64,000 nt of DNA from assembly GCA_018268375.1 (NCBI GenBank), contig JAFDWS010000006.1:355115-419114 (forward strand), given 5' to 3'. Positions 8,481-16,926 of the stretch are shown here, one piece after another. This DNA comes from Armatimonadota bacterium (GTDB lineage Bacteria > Armatimonadota > Fimbriimonadia > Fimbriimonadales > Fimbriimonadaceae). Below the pieces are notes generated by a model that saw nothing but the letters and a program-made list of their open reading frames with translations, made no database searches and was not told where the DNA came from. The position numbers were made by a program, and so were the translations under genes. Each line of letters begins with the position of its first letter. The stretch's first letter is position 1.

Positions 8481-9505
8481 TCGAAAAGCCCGCCGTCTGC
8501 TTGGCCACGCGGAGCAGTGAGTCCGAGATGGCGGTACGCCAGCGCCGTAAGGACGCGTCCACGAGGGGTGCGTTGGATCATGCCTTGCTGGAGGAGGTAC
8601 GGCTCGTAGACGTCTTCGATCGTGCCTGCGTCCTCTCCTATGCTGGCGGCAAGAGTCTCCACTCCCACGGGGCCCCCCGAGAACTTCTTGGCAATCGTCT
8701 CCAGCAAGAGGCGGTCGACCCGGTCAAACCCGGACTGGTCGATTTCGAGGGCTCCGAGAGCCTTTTGCGCGACGCCTTGGTCGATGGCTTCCATCCCGTC
8801 GACCTGAGCAAAATCGCGCACGCGCCGCAGGATGCGGTTGGCGATGCGGGGCGTTCCCCGGGCGCGCTTGGAAATCTCTTCGGCCCCCGTGTTGACAATT
8901 GGAAAACCGAGCAACCCCGCTGAGCGCGAGACGATCTCGAAGAGCGCCTGGTTGGAGTAGAACGAGAAGCTCAGTACGATCCCGAACCGGTCCCGCAGGG
9001 GCCCCGTCAGGAGACCTTGGCGGGTCGTGGCACCGATCACAGTGAACGGCGGCACGTCAAGCCGGACAGACCTCGCCGCTGGCCCCTTGCCAATCAAGAG
9101 ATCAACCTTACGGTCCTCCATGGCGGGGTAAAGCATTTCTTCCACCGCTCGAGGGAGACGGTGGATCTCATCAATGAAGAGGACGGCGCCCTCGTCCAAG
9201 TTTGTCAAGATGCCGACGAGGTCGCCGGGGATTTGCAGAGCTGGACCACTTGTGACATGGATTGGTGCCTCCATCTCCTGGGCCACGATGTGCGCCAACG
9301 TGGTCTTGCCCAGCCCAGGAGGCCCGTAGAGCAGGAGATGATCGAGCGGTTCGCTGCGTTGCCGGGCAGCCCTGAGAAACACGTCGAGGTTGGAGCAGAT
9401 CGATTCCTGGCCGATGAACTCCTGGAGCCTCCGCGGACGCAAGGAAAGTTCATAGGCCCTCTCTTCGGGCAAGGCTTCGGTGGCCAGAGCCTGCTCGCGG
9501 TTCAT
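8474..9505 (-). CDS. ruvB: Holliday junction branch migration helicase RuvB
   Basis: RuvB is the hexameric AAA+ motor that drives branch migration of Holliday junctions with RuvA. This 343-residue protein has the family hallmarks: [12 protein letters not shown], Walker [10 protein letters not shown], Walker B with FIDEIHR, sensor 1 GATTR, the arginine-finger region GPLRDRFG, and the C-terminal winged helix ([17 protein letters not shown]). Its ATG overlaps the ruvA stop by four bases (TCAT at 9502-9505), so ruvA-ruvB form one coupled unit. No ruvC is present in the window. Confidence 0.97.
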   Translation of the reverse strand: MNREQALATEALPEERAYELSLRPRRLQEFIGQESICSNLDVFLRAARQRSEPLDHLLLYGPPGLGKTTLAHIVAQEMEAPIHVTSGPALQIPGDLVGILTNLDEGAVLFIDEIHRLPRAVEEMLYPAMEDRKVDLLIGKGPAARSVRLDVPPFTVIGATTRQGLLTGPLRDRFGIVLSFSFYSNQALFEIVSRSAGLLGFPIVNTGAEEISKRARGTPRIANRILRRVRDFAQVDGMEAIDQGVAQKALGALEIDQSGFDRVDRLLLETIAKKFSGGPVGVETLAASIGEDAGTIEDVYEPYLLQQGMIQRTPRGRVLTALAYRHLGLTAPRGQADGGLFDQ

Positions 9506-10095
9506 CGCGTCAAGCTCCTGAGGGCCACCTTGAGCTGGTCGGGAACGGTCTCGGCCTCGTTGCGGGCCTTGTCCGCGGCCGCTTCTGCTTCGCCCCGACG
9601 ATAGCCGAGCCCGACAAGCGCGTCCACAAGCTCGTCTTCAATCGGCTTGCGTCGGTCAGCGATCGCAACGGCAGCGAGTTTGCGATCAAGCTCAACCTGA
9701 GGAACCTTGTCCTTGAGCTCGACGATGATCCGTTCAGCAAGGCGGGGGCCGACACCAGGAACACGGGTCAAGAGCTTGACGTCCTGGGTGAGAATCGCCG
9801 TCAGGGCTGCTTCCTCGCCAAGGTCGCCGATTACCGCCAAACTTGTCTTGGGGCCGCAACCCTTTACGTCGCGAAGCATGTCAAAAGTGCGTCGCTGGCC
9901 CGAGCTAAGGAAGCCGTACAAGGCTTGATCGTCCTCTCGGACGACGTGGCGGACGAAGAGGTCTCCCTCACTGTCCACAGGAAGATGGAAGCTGACGCTG
10001 CTCGGGACTTGAACCTCGTACCCGACCCCGTTGCAGTCCACGACGACCGAGGAGCCGTCGTTCTCGATCACCTTGCCCCGGATTCGAGCGATCAT
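9502..10095 (-). CDS. ruvA: Holliday junction branch migration protein RuvA
   Basis: RuvA is the junction-binding tetramer that loads RuvB. The 197-residue protein starts with the OB fold ([24 protein letters not shown]). Two helix-hairpin-helix motifs follow ([14 protein letters not shown] and [17 protein letters not shown]), and a C-terminal UBA-like domain that contacts RuvB ([16 protein letters not shown]). TAACCT lies seven bases upstream of the ATG, predicting a leaderless operon mRNA. It is translationally coupled to ruvB. Confidence 0.97.
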   Translation of the reverse strand: MIARIRGKVIENDGSSVVVDCNGVGYEVQVPSSVSFHLPVDSEGDLFVRHVVREDDQALYGFLSSGQRRTFDMLRDVKGCGPKTSLAVIGDLGEEAALTAILTQDVKLLTRVPGVGPRLAERIIVELKDKVPQVELDRKLAAVAIADRRKPIEDELVDALVGLGYRRGEAEAAADKARNEAETVPDQLKVALRSLTR

Positions 10096-10102
10096 CCTAG
10101 AC

Positions 10103-10108
10103 AGGTTA
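10103..10108 (-). promoter_or_regulatory. -10-like box of ruvAB (leaderless)
   Basis: TAACCT on the minus strand ends seven bases before the ruvA ATG. Confidence 0.45.
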
Positions 10109-10127
10109 CCATGTGTCTAGGTCTTTT

Positions 10128-11807
10128 TCAGCCACCGTTCTTCCCGGTCGGTCCGAGCGGGAGGATCGGGAACTGGCTGAAGTCGATCTCTTGACCCTGG
10201 GTCGCCTGGGCGACCTCAATATGGAAGCTCACCTTCACCTCATAGGCCCTCGGCCAGGGAAGGCCGATGTCGATGTCCTTGAGTCCGACCACCTCATACC
10301 GATCCGATCCAGCGAAGAACTTTGTCCCTCGCAACTGCTCGTCGAAGAGCTTCTGGAGCCGGTCGCCAAGGTCTGTCTTCACCAGATTGTCGACCTTTTG
10401 AAGTTCGGTCCCATACGTCTCCTCCCGGCTTGCGCTTGGTAGCTTGTCGATCATGGCGTAGGCCTCGGGGCGCACGTACTTGTGGTACTCGAAGTCGTTG
10501 ACCAGTCGGTGCAAGATAAAAGCACGCAAGGCCACCTCCCTCCTGAGGGGATCGACACCGTTCCGCCGAGCGAGCATGTAGACGTTCGCCGCGGGGATCG
10601 TGGTGCCCATGGTGTTCCCTGCTGTGTTCCACCCGGCGTACGCGAGCACGTGGGAGGAGCGGCCCTCAGCGGTCAAAGTGCCAAAGAGGCGAGGGTCGGC
10701 TGTGCCGCTCGAACCGAGGTTCACGTCGGCGACGGCGACTGGGAACCCCTGATCGACCTCGCTCGCCATGGACTTAAGGAAGGCGTCGAGAGCGAAGCTC
10801 CGAGGATCGGGAGTGTTCACGTACAACGAATAGTCGAACGACTCGCCGGGCTTGGCGAAGCTGGCACCAGACCCAAGGATCTGGTCCCTCAGACTGTTGT
10901 CGATCGTGTCGGACTCGTAGAACGCGACCTTCTGGCGACCGGCCTCGTCGGCGTACACGACGCGGATCTTTGGGTTCCAGTCGGACGAAGCCATGAGGGA
11001 GCGGCTCAGAAGCACGTTGGCCAATTGGTCGATGCCAGCGGCAAAAAGTGTCTTCCCACCTAACTTGAGGTTCTGGGACATGGCCTTCAGCCGCTTCGTT
11101 TCCGGAACGTGCGGCCCGACAGGCTTCGCGTCGTCTTGCCCAAAGGCGAGGTAGTCGAACACGCCCTGACCCGCCATGCGTAGCAATTCTTGCTGAATCC
11201 GATGATCCCTGTCTCGAACCGCGTAATATCGCGCGACTTCAGCCGGAGGCACGACCTTTTGCAAGTTTTTGATCGAGGCCGCGACCTTAGGGTCAGGCGC
11301 AAGTTTCTGCTTTTCGCCCAGTTCAACAAGCCGAGCAAGTTGGGCGCGCCATGCCGCTGACTGTTTCGTTGCGGTCGGGGCCAGCCGCATGACAGACGAA
11401 AAGCAATACACCTTGAGGTTCGGGTACTGCCGACGGATCGCGGCAAAGTCACGAATGCGACCGAGCGCCAGGTTGTAGCTCGAGCGATCAGTCCGGGATG
11501 CGATCAGCCCACCGTATGCGATCATGTCGGCGTTCACCACCAGCACGTCATAGTCGGCGAGGTTCTTGCTCAACCAAGAGTTGATCGAGTCGGGCTTGCC
11601 AGGCTGCAAGAAATGGCCCAAAAGCGGCCCGGGCGGTGTGTCCACCCTCACGTCGGCAAGGTCACCGATCATCTGTGCGAACTGGGTCGTCGCTGGGCGA
11701 TCGTCGAGGGGCACGAGGAGCACGCGCCGCACTCCCGTCGAGGCGTGCGAATAAGCCGACAGAGCGACAAGCAAGGCGATCCATCCATGGCGCCGCACCG
11801 CGTTCAT
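10128..11807 (-). CDS. DUF4127 family exported protein
   Basis: The 559-residue protein begins with a Sec signal (MNAVRRHGWIALLVALSAYSHAS) and continues with the DUF4127 signature VLLVPLDDRPATTQF. Further conserved blocks are GPLLGHFLQPGKPD, NADMIAYGGLIASR, FGQDDAKPVGPH, VYADEAGRQKVAFYES and AYAGWNTAGNTMGT. No biochemical function is established for the family as far as I know. The mature protein should be extracytoplasmic. TATCCT lies 11 bases before the ATG, leaving only a few bases of leader. It is divergent from the AraC-type gene. Confidence 0.85.
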   Translation of the reverse strand: MNAVRRHGWIALLVALSAYSHASTGVRRVLLVPLDDRPATTQFAQMIGDLADVRVDTPPGPLLGHFLQPGKPDSINSWLSKNLADYDVLVVNADMIAYGGLIASRTDRSSYNLALGRIRDFAAIRRQYPNLKVYCFSSVMRLAPTATKQSAAWRAQLARLVELGEKQKLAPDPKVAASIKNLQKVVPPAEVARYYAVRDRDHRIQQELLRMAGQGVFDYLAFGQDDAKPVGPHVPETKRLKAMSQNLKLGGKTLFAAGIDQLANVLLSRSLMASSDWNPKIRVVYADEAGRQKVAFYESDTIDNSLRDQILGSGASFAKPGESFDYSLYVNTPDPRSFALDAFLKSMASEVDQGFPVAVADVNLGSSGTADPRLFGTLTAEGRSSHVLAYAGWNTAGNTMGTTIPAANVYMLARRNGVDPLRREVALRAFILHRLVNDFEYHKYVRPEAYAMIDKLPSASREETYGTELQKVDNLVKTDLGDRLQKLFDEQLRGTKFFAGSDRYEVVGLKDIDIGLPWPRAYEVKVSFHIEVAQATQGQEIDFSQFPILPLGPTGKNGG

Positions 11808-12000
11808 AGGTGGCTTCGAGGATACCTTGCCTGCGGACTCCTGCCGCGATCGCCAATCGCCTCACGGTAGCTAGCTCAAAACGGATAACCTTCGAGTTGT
11901 CCGAATGAGGGATGATCGAAGCCAACAGTTCGCCAGCGACGATCACGGGCAAGCCACCGCCCACCGTTGCCCGTTCCATCCTGACGCAGGAACGATCTCT

Positions 12001-12645
12001 TTGTCAGAGATTCCTGGCATCGTGAGAGCCTGGGACAGACCGAGGTTCAAACAAGCTTTGCAACAGCTCGAGCGCGCGCTCACCACTGAGCAAGAGCTCG
12101 ATGAAGCTCGTGGCCAGGCGCTGACCTTTATCGCCCTCGTGACATCCGCGACCCTCGAGGCCGGGGGGACGAAGGGAATGCACAAGGTGCAATTGGAAGC
12201 TGCGCGGGCCATGGAGACGGCGACGAGTCACGCGGAGATCGCATCGATCGCGGTCAAGTTCGTCACGAAAGTCGTGCCATTGCTCTTCCAAGAAGCGCGC
12301 GATCCTCACGTCGAGTTGATCGACGTGGCGCTCCTCCTCATCGACAAACACTATTCGAAGCCCTTGACCGATGCCGATATCGCGAGGGCGGTCGGCCTCA
12401 GCACCTCGCACTTTCGGCACTTGTTCAAGGAGGCGACGGGTCTTCCCTTCCACCGTTATCTTCTGGGCTTAAGGTTGGAGAAGGCGCACGCCCAAATGGG
12501 ATATCCCGGCGTCTCTGTCACCGAAGTGGCGGAGTCCGTCGGGTTTGCATGCTTGTCCCATTTCAGCCGCGCCTTTACGAAGCGCTTTTCGGTGCGGCCC
12601 AGCGAAGTTCGGAAGAGCCTTGAAGGCCTCCCGGCCCGCGCCTAG
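12001..12645 (+). CDS. AraC-family transcriptional regulator
   Basis: The C-terminal 100 residues carry the two helix-turn-helix motifs of AraC/XylS proteins (LTDADIARAVGLSTSHFRHLFKEATG, and VTEVAESVGFACLSHFSRAFTKRFSVRPSEVRK). The N-terminal part is helical and resembles the linker in PocR-type AraC regulators without the sensory domain. The start is uncertain. I prefer TTG 12001, which has AGG about ten bases upstream, over ATG 11905, whose extra 32 residues look non-coding. It shares the tetranucleotide CTAG (12642-12645) as opposite stop codons with the convergent prepilin gene. Target genes unknown. Confidence 0.88.
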   Translation: MSEIPGIVRAWDRPRFKQALQQLERALTTEQELDEARGQALTFIALVTSATLEAGGTKGMHKVQLEAARAMETATSHAEIASIAVKFVTKVVPLLFQEARDPHVELIDVALLLIDKHYSKPLTDADIARAVGLSTSHFRHLFKEATGLPFHRYLLGLRLEKAHAQMGYPGVSVTEVAESVGFACLSHFSRAFTKRFSVRPSEVRKSLEGLPARA

Positions 12646-13457
12646 GGCGCAAGGCCGTTCCAATAAATGTCGAGGGTCTCTGGCGTCGTCCCTGTTCCGA
12701 TGAGCTTCTTCAGCGGCGTCACCTTCATGTGCCCGTCCACCCAGCCAATGATGACCAGGTCTCGTGAGTAGCGCGGCCAAAGTTGGCCCTGGCCGGTTGC
12801 GTTGGGGTAGGCCGCGTTCGTCCAGTAGCTCGGCGGTTCGATCCGTGCATAGCCAATGGGCTTGTCGATGATGCCTCCGTTAGGTCGAGACTTGTCCTTG
12901 GCTGTCGACTCTCCAAACATGACGGTCGACGAGGTCGCGGCCAGAGATGTCAGGGACTTGCCTACGTAATAGAACGGATAGGGGTTGTTCCCATTTGGAT
13001 CAGCCGTGTCGATCCTCGTGTTGAGGTAGCGGTAATTGAGCCCGTAGCTCGGGAACCCGCCAATCACGTAATCGCGGTAAGCGTTGTTCTCGTCAAACCG
13101 GCCGCGGCCCTGGTCGTCGTGCACGACTTGGTCATCGTCGGTGTCCAGCGGATCCAGAAGCACCTTGACGTTCTTGACATAGGGTTGGATCTTGATCCCC
13201 CAGTAATAGAAGCCCTGCGTGGTCGGCGAGTGAAGGTCGGCGGAATCGTAGTAGTAAAGGGACGGCAGGACGTCGTCACTGTCGGTGCAGTAGATCGTCG
13301 TGCCGAGGCTGATCTGCTTGACATTGCTGATGCTCGTCGTCTTCTTCGCACTTAACTTTGCTTGCGCAAAGACAGGGAACAAGATCGAGGCAAGGATGGC
13401 AATGATCGCGATGACAACGAGAAGTTCGATGAGGGTAAACGCACGGTTCGTTCTCAT
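12642..13457 (-). CDS. Prepilin-type N-terminal cleavage/methylation protein
   Basis: The protein has a type IV pilin/type II pseudopilin leader ([23 protein letters not shown]), with prepilin peptidase expected to cut before the Phe of FTLIE and methylate it. The next stretch ([27 protein letters not shown]) and the late VDGHMKV fit the DUF1559-like large pseudopilins abundant in Armatimonadota and Planctomycetota. I start at ATG 13457 because the 21 residues upstream would precede the pilin leader. It is related to the gene at 42887-43786. The role may be surface filaments or type II secretion (inference). Confidence 0.88.
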   Translation of the reverse strand: MRTNRAFTLIELLVVIAIIAILASILFPVFAQAKLSAKKTTSISNVKQISLGTTIYCTDSDDVLPSLYYYDSADLHSPTTQGFYYWGIKIQPYVKNVKVLLDPLDTDDDQVVHDDQGRGRFDENNAYRDYVIGGFPSYGLNYRYLNTRIDTADPNGNNPYPFYYVGKSLTSLAATSSTVMFGESTAKDKSRPNGGIIDKPIGYARIEPPSYWTNAAYPNATGQGQLWPRYSRDLVIIGWVDGHMKVTPLKKLIGTGTTPETLDIYWNGLAP

Positions 13458-13516
13458 GCCCTGAGTCTGGCGAGGAGCCCGACCGCTGGATTTGCCTCCT
13501 TTGATGAAGACAGGTC

Positions 13517-13532
13517 GCAAATGACGATTTGC
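13517..13532. repeat. Inverted repeat between prepilin and SDR genes
   Basis: GCAAAT-GACG-ATTTGC, two 6-base arms with a 4-base spacer, lies in the 160-base divergent region and may be an operator. No regulator is assigned. Confidence 0.3.
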
Positions 13533-13619
13533 CTGATCCTCGTCGGGACAGGCAAGTCATCGTCAAGTTCGCACAGTGTCCGGAGACGAAAGTAGCCCGT
13601 AGGTAGACTCCCGGCCTTG

Positions 13620-14339
13620 ATGGAGCAACTCTTCCAGGGACAGGTGGCCCTCGTGACCGGTGGCGGTAAGGGAATCGGACTGGGGATCGCCCAGGCTCTC
13701 GCAAAGCGTGGCGCCCGGGTCGCGCTGACTGGACGTCACCAAGCCACGCTCGATAATGCCGTGGAATCGCTTCATGGACGAGGCACAAGCTTCATCATGG
13801 ACGTGCGCGACCCTGCTTCGGTCGAGGCTGGCGTCCGCGCGACCATCGCCTGGGGCGGCAGGTTGGACATCCTCGTCAACAACGCGGGCATCGGCCTCTT
13901 GCGAACACCCTTGTCCGACACGACCCTCGAAGCCTGGCGCGATGTCATCGATACAAACCTGACCGGTTCCTTCGTCGTCACCAAGGCTGCCTGGCCCCAC
14001 CTCACTGCGAGCAAGGGACAAGTGATGAACGTGAGCAGCATTTCCGGAACGCAAGGGTTCCCTGGAGCAAGCGCCTACTGCGCCTCAAAGTTCGGCCTGT
14101 CTGGATTCACCGAGGTGCTGAAGCGGGAGGGAGCTGAACTCGGGGTCAGGGCGCTGGCGTTGTGCCCCGGCCCGATTGCGACAGATATCTGGGGTGATTG
14201 GGCGACCGAAGAAGAAGTGGCGCGAATGATCACCATCGACCAACTCGGTGAGATTGCCGTTGCGATGCTGGGAGCTCCGAGGAACATCGACCTCAGTTCA
14301 CTGGTCGTAACGAACGCCGTGAGTCCATGGTCGACGTGA
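13620..14339 (+). CDS. Short-chain dehydrogenase/reductase
   Basis: This classical SDR oxidoreductase of 239 residues has a Rossmann cofactor motif TGGGKGIG at residues 13-20, a conserved NNAG at 87-90, and the catalytic Ser140 (NVSS), Tyr153 and Lys157 (YCASK). The region after the first beta-alpha-beta (ALTGRHQATLD) favours NADP(H), since a basic residue follows beta-2. This is an inference. The substrate cannot be read from the sequence. It starts at ATG 13620, with TAGACT ten bases upstream. It is divergent from the prepilin gene. Confidence 0.93.
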   Translation: MEQLFQGQVALVTGGGKGIGLGIAQALAKRGARVALTGRHQATLDNAVESLHGRGTSFIMDVRDPASVEAGVRATIAWGGRLDILVNNAGIGLLRTPLSDTTLEAWRDVIDTNLTGSFVVTKAAWPHLTASKGQVMNVSSISGTQGFPGASAYCASKFGLSGFTEVLKREGAELGVRALALCPGPIATDIWGDWATEEEVARMITIDQLGEIAVAMLGAPRNIDLSSLVVTNAVSPWST

Positions 14340-14349
14340 GGGCAAACGG

Positions 14350-15855
14350 TCACCGTTCTTGACCACGGTACTGCACCGCTTCGCTGAGGTGGGTCTTGTT
14401 CACCTGCGGCTCGCCAGCAAGGTCAGCGATGGTGCGGGCCACCTTGAGCAAGCGGTCAAACACGCGGGCAGACAGGTTCAGCCTCGAGGTGACGACGCGC
14501 ATGAACTCTCTGCACTCATCGTCCATGGCCACCAGGGTCTGGATCTCTTTCGGGGTCATCGCAGCATTGACCTTCGCCTTGCCAAAGCGTTCGTTCTGAA
14601 CCTCGCGCGCCTTTGTGACACGTTGGCGGATTTGTTCCGAGCCCTCGCCGGTCGGCCGCTCGATCAGATCGTCTGGCTTCAGCCGAGGCACGGTGATATG
14701 AAGGTCGATCCTGTCCATGAGCGGCCCACTGATGCGGCCCGCATACCGGTCACACAGGTTGGCACCGAGGCACTTGGCCTCGGGATAGCCCTTGAACCCG
14801 CAGGGACAAGGGTTCATGGCCCCGACAAGGATGCAGCCGGCCGGAAACTCCATGCTTGCCGTGACTCGTGAGACGCTCACGACGCCATCCTCCAAAGGTT
14901 GACGCAAGGCCTCGAGTACACCACGGTCGAACTCAGGCATTTCATCCAGAAACAGCACACCGAGGTGCGAGAGGCTAACCTCGCCAGGCTTCGGGTTCTT
15001 CCCACCACCGACGACCGCCGCGTAGGAGGTCGTGTGATGGGGAGACCGGAACGGCCGCTGCCACACCAGGCCCTCAGTGCCACCTTTCTTGCCGCTCGCA
15101 CTGTAGATTCGAGTGACCTCGATCGCTTCTTCGACAGTCAGGCTCGGCATGATCGTGGGCAGCCTCCTGGCCAGCATGGTTTTCCCCGATCCAGGCGGTC
15201 CGGTCATCAAGACGTTGTGGCCCCCCGCGGCAGCGATCTCAAGGGCACGGACGGCATGGGCTTGCCCCTTGACGTCAGAAAAGTCAACCTCGTACCGTGC
15301 CTCATGGCCCTCGGCGAAGGTGTGCTCGAAGGGGGTGAAAGCAAGGGAGCCGTTCAAGAGTTCGACGGCCTCAGTCAAGCTCCTGACACCATAGACCTCG
15401 AGGCCGGGCGCTACCGAAGCCTCTGCCGCGTTCTGGAACGGCGTTACCAACCGGCGAAACCCTTGGCTGTGGGCCATCAGAGCGACGTTGACAGCACCGT
15501 CGACGGGCCTTAACATCCCATCAAGCCCCAGCTCTCCCAGCAACATCGTGCCCTCAAGCGCCGAGTGGGGCAATTGCTTGCCTGCGGCGAGCACAGCGAC
15601 GGCGATCGGGAGATCGAGGGACGGCCCCTCCTTGCGCACGTCGCCCGGTGCGAGGTTGCAAACCAACCTTGTGAACGGGAAGTCCATGCCGCTGTTCACG
15701 ATCGCGGCTCGCACACGGTCTTGGCTCTCTTGGACAGCCTTGTCCGGCAATCCGACAAGGACGAAGTCTGGCTTTCCCCCTTGGAGATCGACCTCTACGA
15801 CAACTGGCAGCGCGTCGATGCCGGCCAGCGTCGCCGCATGGGCTTGGGCGATCAT
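14350..15855 (-). CDS. comM: YifB/ComM-family Mg chelatase-like AAA+ ATPase
   Basis: ComM-type proteins are hexameric helicases that promote branch migration during natural transformation and recombination. The 501-residue protein has the N-terminal ChlI-like domain (DLQGGKPDFVLVGLPDKAVQESQDRV), Walker A GPPGSGKTML, Walker B VLFLDEMPEF, SHHTTSYAAVVGGG-type loops, and a zinc-ribbon-like MNPCPCGFKGYPEAKC segment. A C-terminal helical domain (RVFDRLLKVARTIADLAG) completes it. Together with ruvAB and recN nearby, it adds to the recombination functions of the region. No dprA or other competence genes are visible. Confidence 0.94.
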   Translation of the reverse strand: MIAQAHAATLAGIDALPVVVEVDLQGGKPDFVLVGLPDKAVQESQDRVRAAIVNSGMDFPFTRLVCNLAPGDVRKEGPSLDLPIAVAVLAAGKQLPHSALEGTMLLGELGLDGMLRPVDGAVNVALMAHSQGFRRLVTPFQNAAEASVAPGLEVYGVRSLTEAVELLNGSLAFTPFEHTFAEGHEARYEVDFSDVKGQAHAVRALEIAAAGGHNVLMTGPPGSGKTMLARRLPTIMPSLTVEEAIEVTRIYSASGKKGGTEGLVWQRPFRSPHHTTSYAAVVGGGKNPKPGEVSLSHLGVLFLDEMPEFDRGVLEALRQPLEDGVVSVSRVTASMEFPAGCILVGAMNPCPCGFKGYPEAKCLGANLCDRYAGRISGPLMDRIDLHITVPRLKPDDLIERPTGEGSEQIRQRVTKAREVQNERFGKAKVNAAMTPKEIQTLVAMDDECREFMRVVTSRLNLSARVFDRLLKVARTIADLAGEPQVNKTHLSEAVQYRGQER

Positions 15856-15892
15856 AAACTTGGAGGCCGAGGTTACCCGCTAAGGGACTTTC

Positions 15893-16567
15893 TCAGGCCC
15901 GACGTTTCCAGGTGACGTGGAGGTCGACCTTCGCCAAGAGTTCGTCGCCCGGAACGATCGTATTGTGCAAAGTGACGTCGCTTGAGTCGATCCATCCGTC
16001 CTTGCGGTTCAAGGCAATCGAACCCTCGGCCGTAATAGCACGGTTTGTATTGACTTCCTTGTAGTCCAAACTAACGACAACCTGAGATTCATTGACACTG
16101 GAAACCGTCCATTTCCAGGACGCGGCGGGAATGTCGAGCGTCGCATCGGCGGCCTGGTCTTGGCCCCATTCGAACCCAACTGTGAGGGGGTCGCTCGACC
16201 GCAGTATAAACAAGGGGTTCTCCTGTCTCGCCCTCAATTGCGGGAGATGGGGATAGGGCTCGCGATCCAGGACTTGGCCGAGGCCTGACCAAACTTGATT
16301 GAGTTGAGTCACCTGTTCGGTGTCCGTTTGAACGAACTCTTGTGTGTCCACAATGATCTTGAGGAGCCTGGTTTCTGTCTTTACCGCGTATTTGCCGGCC
16401 TCATGTCCAGGTGCAACCGTGAGCGTTAAAGTCTCGAAATACGCGTTGCGGTCGCCGGCTTCGGGGTCGCGATAATCACGAACCACGTCGTAGGCAACGC
16501 TCTTCCCGGGCTTCATGTCGAGCTTGAGCGTGACGGATGCTTGCAGGGCAAGGAGAGCCAGAATCAT
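15893..16567 (-). CDS. Hypothetical exported protein
   Basis: I do not recognise this 224-residue protein. It starts with a short uncharged hydrophobic segment (MILALLALQAS) followed by beta-rich sequence with alternating charged strands (GKYAVKTETRLLKIIVDTQEF, QVVVSLDYKEV, DVTLHNTIVPGDELLAKVDLHVTWKRR). The start at 16567 overlaps the stop of the upstream septum-initiator gene (ATGA), so the two are coupled. A much longer reading upstream in the same frame is very Arg/Gly/Pro-rich, antisense-like, and was rejected. It is probably a periplasmic or surface protein. Confidence 0.62.
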   Translation of the reverse strand: MILALLALQASVTLKLDMKPGKSVAYDVVRDYRDPEAGDRNAYFETLTLTVAPGHEAGKYAVKTETRLLKIIVDTQEFVQTDTEQVTQLNQVWSGLGQVLDREPYPHLPQLRARQENPLFILRSSDPLTVGFEWGQDQAADATLDIPAASWKWTVSSVNESQVVVSLDYKEVNTNRAITAEGSIALNRKDGWIDSSDVTLHNTIVPGDELLAKVDLHVTWKRRA

Positions 16568-16827
16568 TTCAGGTCTTCGACGGGGACTTCGCCAGGCTTC
16601 CGATAGCCGCGCTCCCTGGCCAGGGCTTCTCTTCCTGCGGGGTTCTTCAGCCGCGACTCCTGCCGCGCGAGATCCGCCCGCTCGGCCTCGACGCGCTTCA
16701 TTTCGTCGCTGGCGTCTCGGGAAAGGGCCCGCTGCTCCCTGAGTTCGGCCCACGGCTTACGGCTCAGATAAAGGCCCGTTCCGATGGCCACAGCTATGAC
16801 CGCGATGGTCCAACCAATCCTTCTCAA
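16564..16827 (-). CDS. Septum formation initiator (FtsB/DivIC-like) protein
   Basis: The 87-residue protein has one transmembrane helix (GWTIAVIAVAIGTGLYL), then a charged coiled coil (ELREQRALSRDASDEMKRVEAERADLARQ) and the diagnostic NPAGREALARERGYRKPGE segment of FtsB/DivIC proteins. These proteins join FtsL and FtsQ/DivIB in the divisome. I chose TTG 16827 because GGAGG lies eight bases upstream and longer versions add unlikely sequence. Its stop overlaps the start of the downstream exported-protein gene. Confidence 0.78.
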   Translation of the reverse strand: MRRIGWTIAVIAVAIGTGLYLSRKPWAELREQRALSRDASDEMKRVEAERADLARQESRLKNPAGREALARERGYRKPGEVPVEDLK

Positions 16828-16920
16828 AGGCGTCCCTCCATGGACTTCAGACGAGTCTACTCGAACCCGAGTTTCCAAGGTCAGGGGCACAGGGGCCTCG
16901 CTGAGAGCCGGACACCCACC

Positions 16921-16926
16921 CATAAT
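16921..16926 (+). promoter_or_regulatory. -10-like box of the M3 peptidase gene
   Basis: CATAAT ends seven bases before an in-frame GTG at 16934. The annotated ATG at 16925 overlaps the box, so GTG 16934 may be the true leaderless start. Confidence 0.4.

Noticed and set aside
11662-11979. Minus-strand frame of 105 codons between the DUF4127 and AraC genes, considered as a missing AraC sensory domain
   Set aside because: It runs opposite to the AraC gene and overlaps the DUF4127 signal peptide region. No PocR-like motif is visible.
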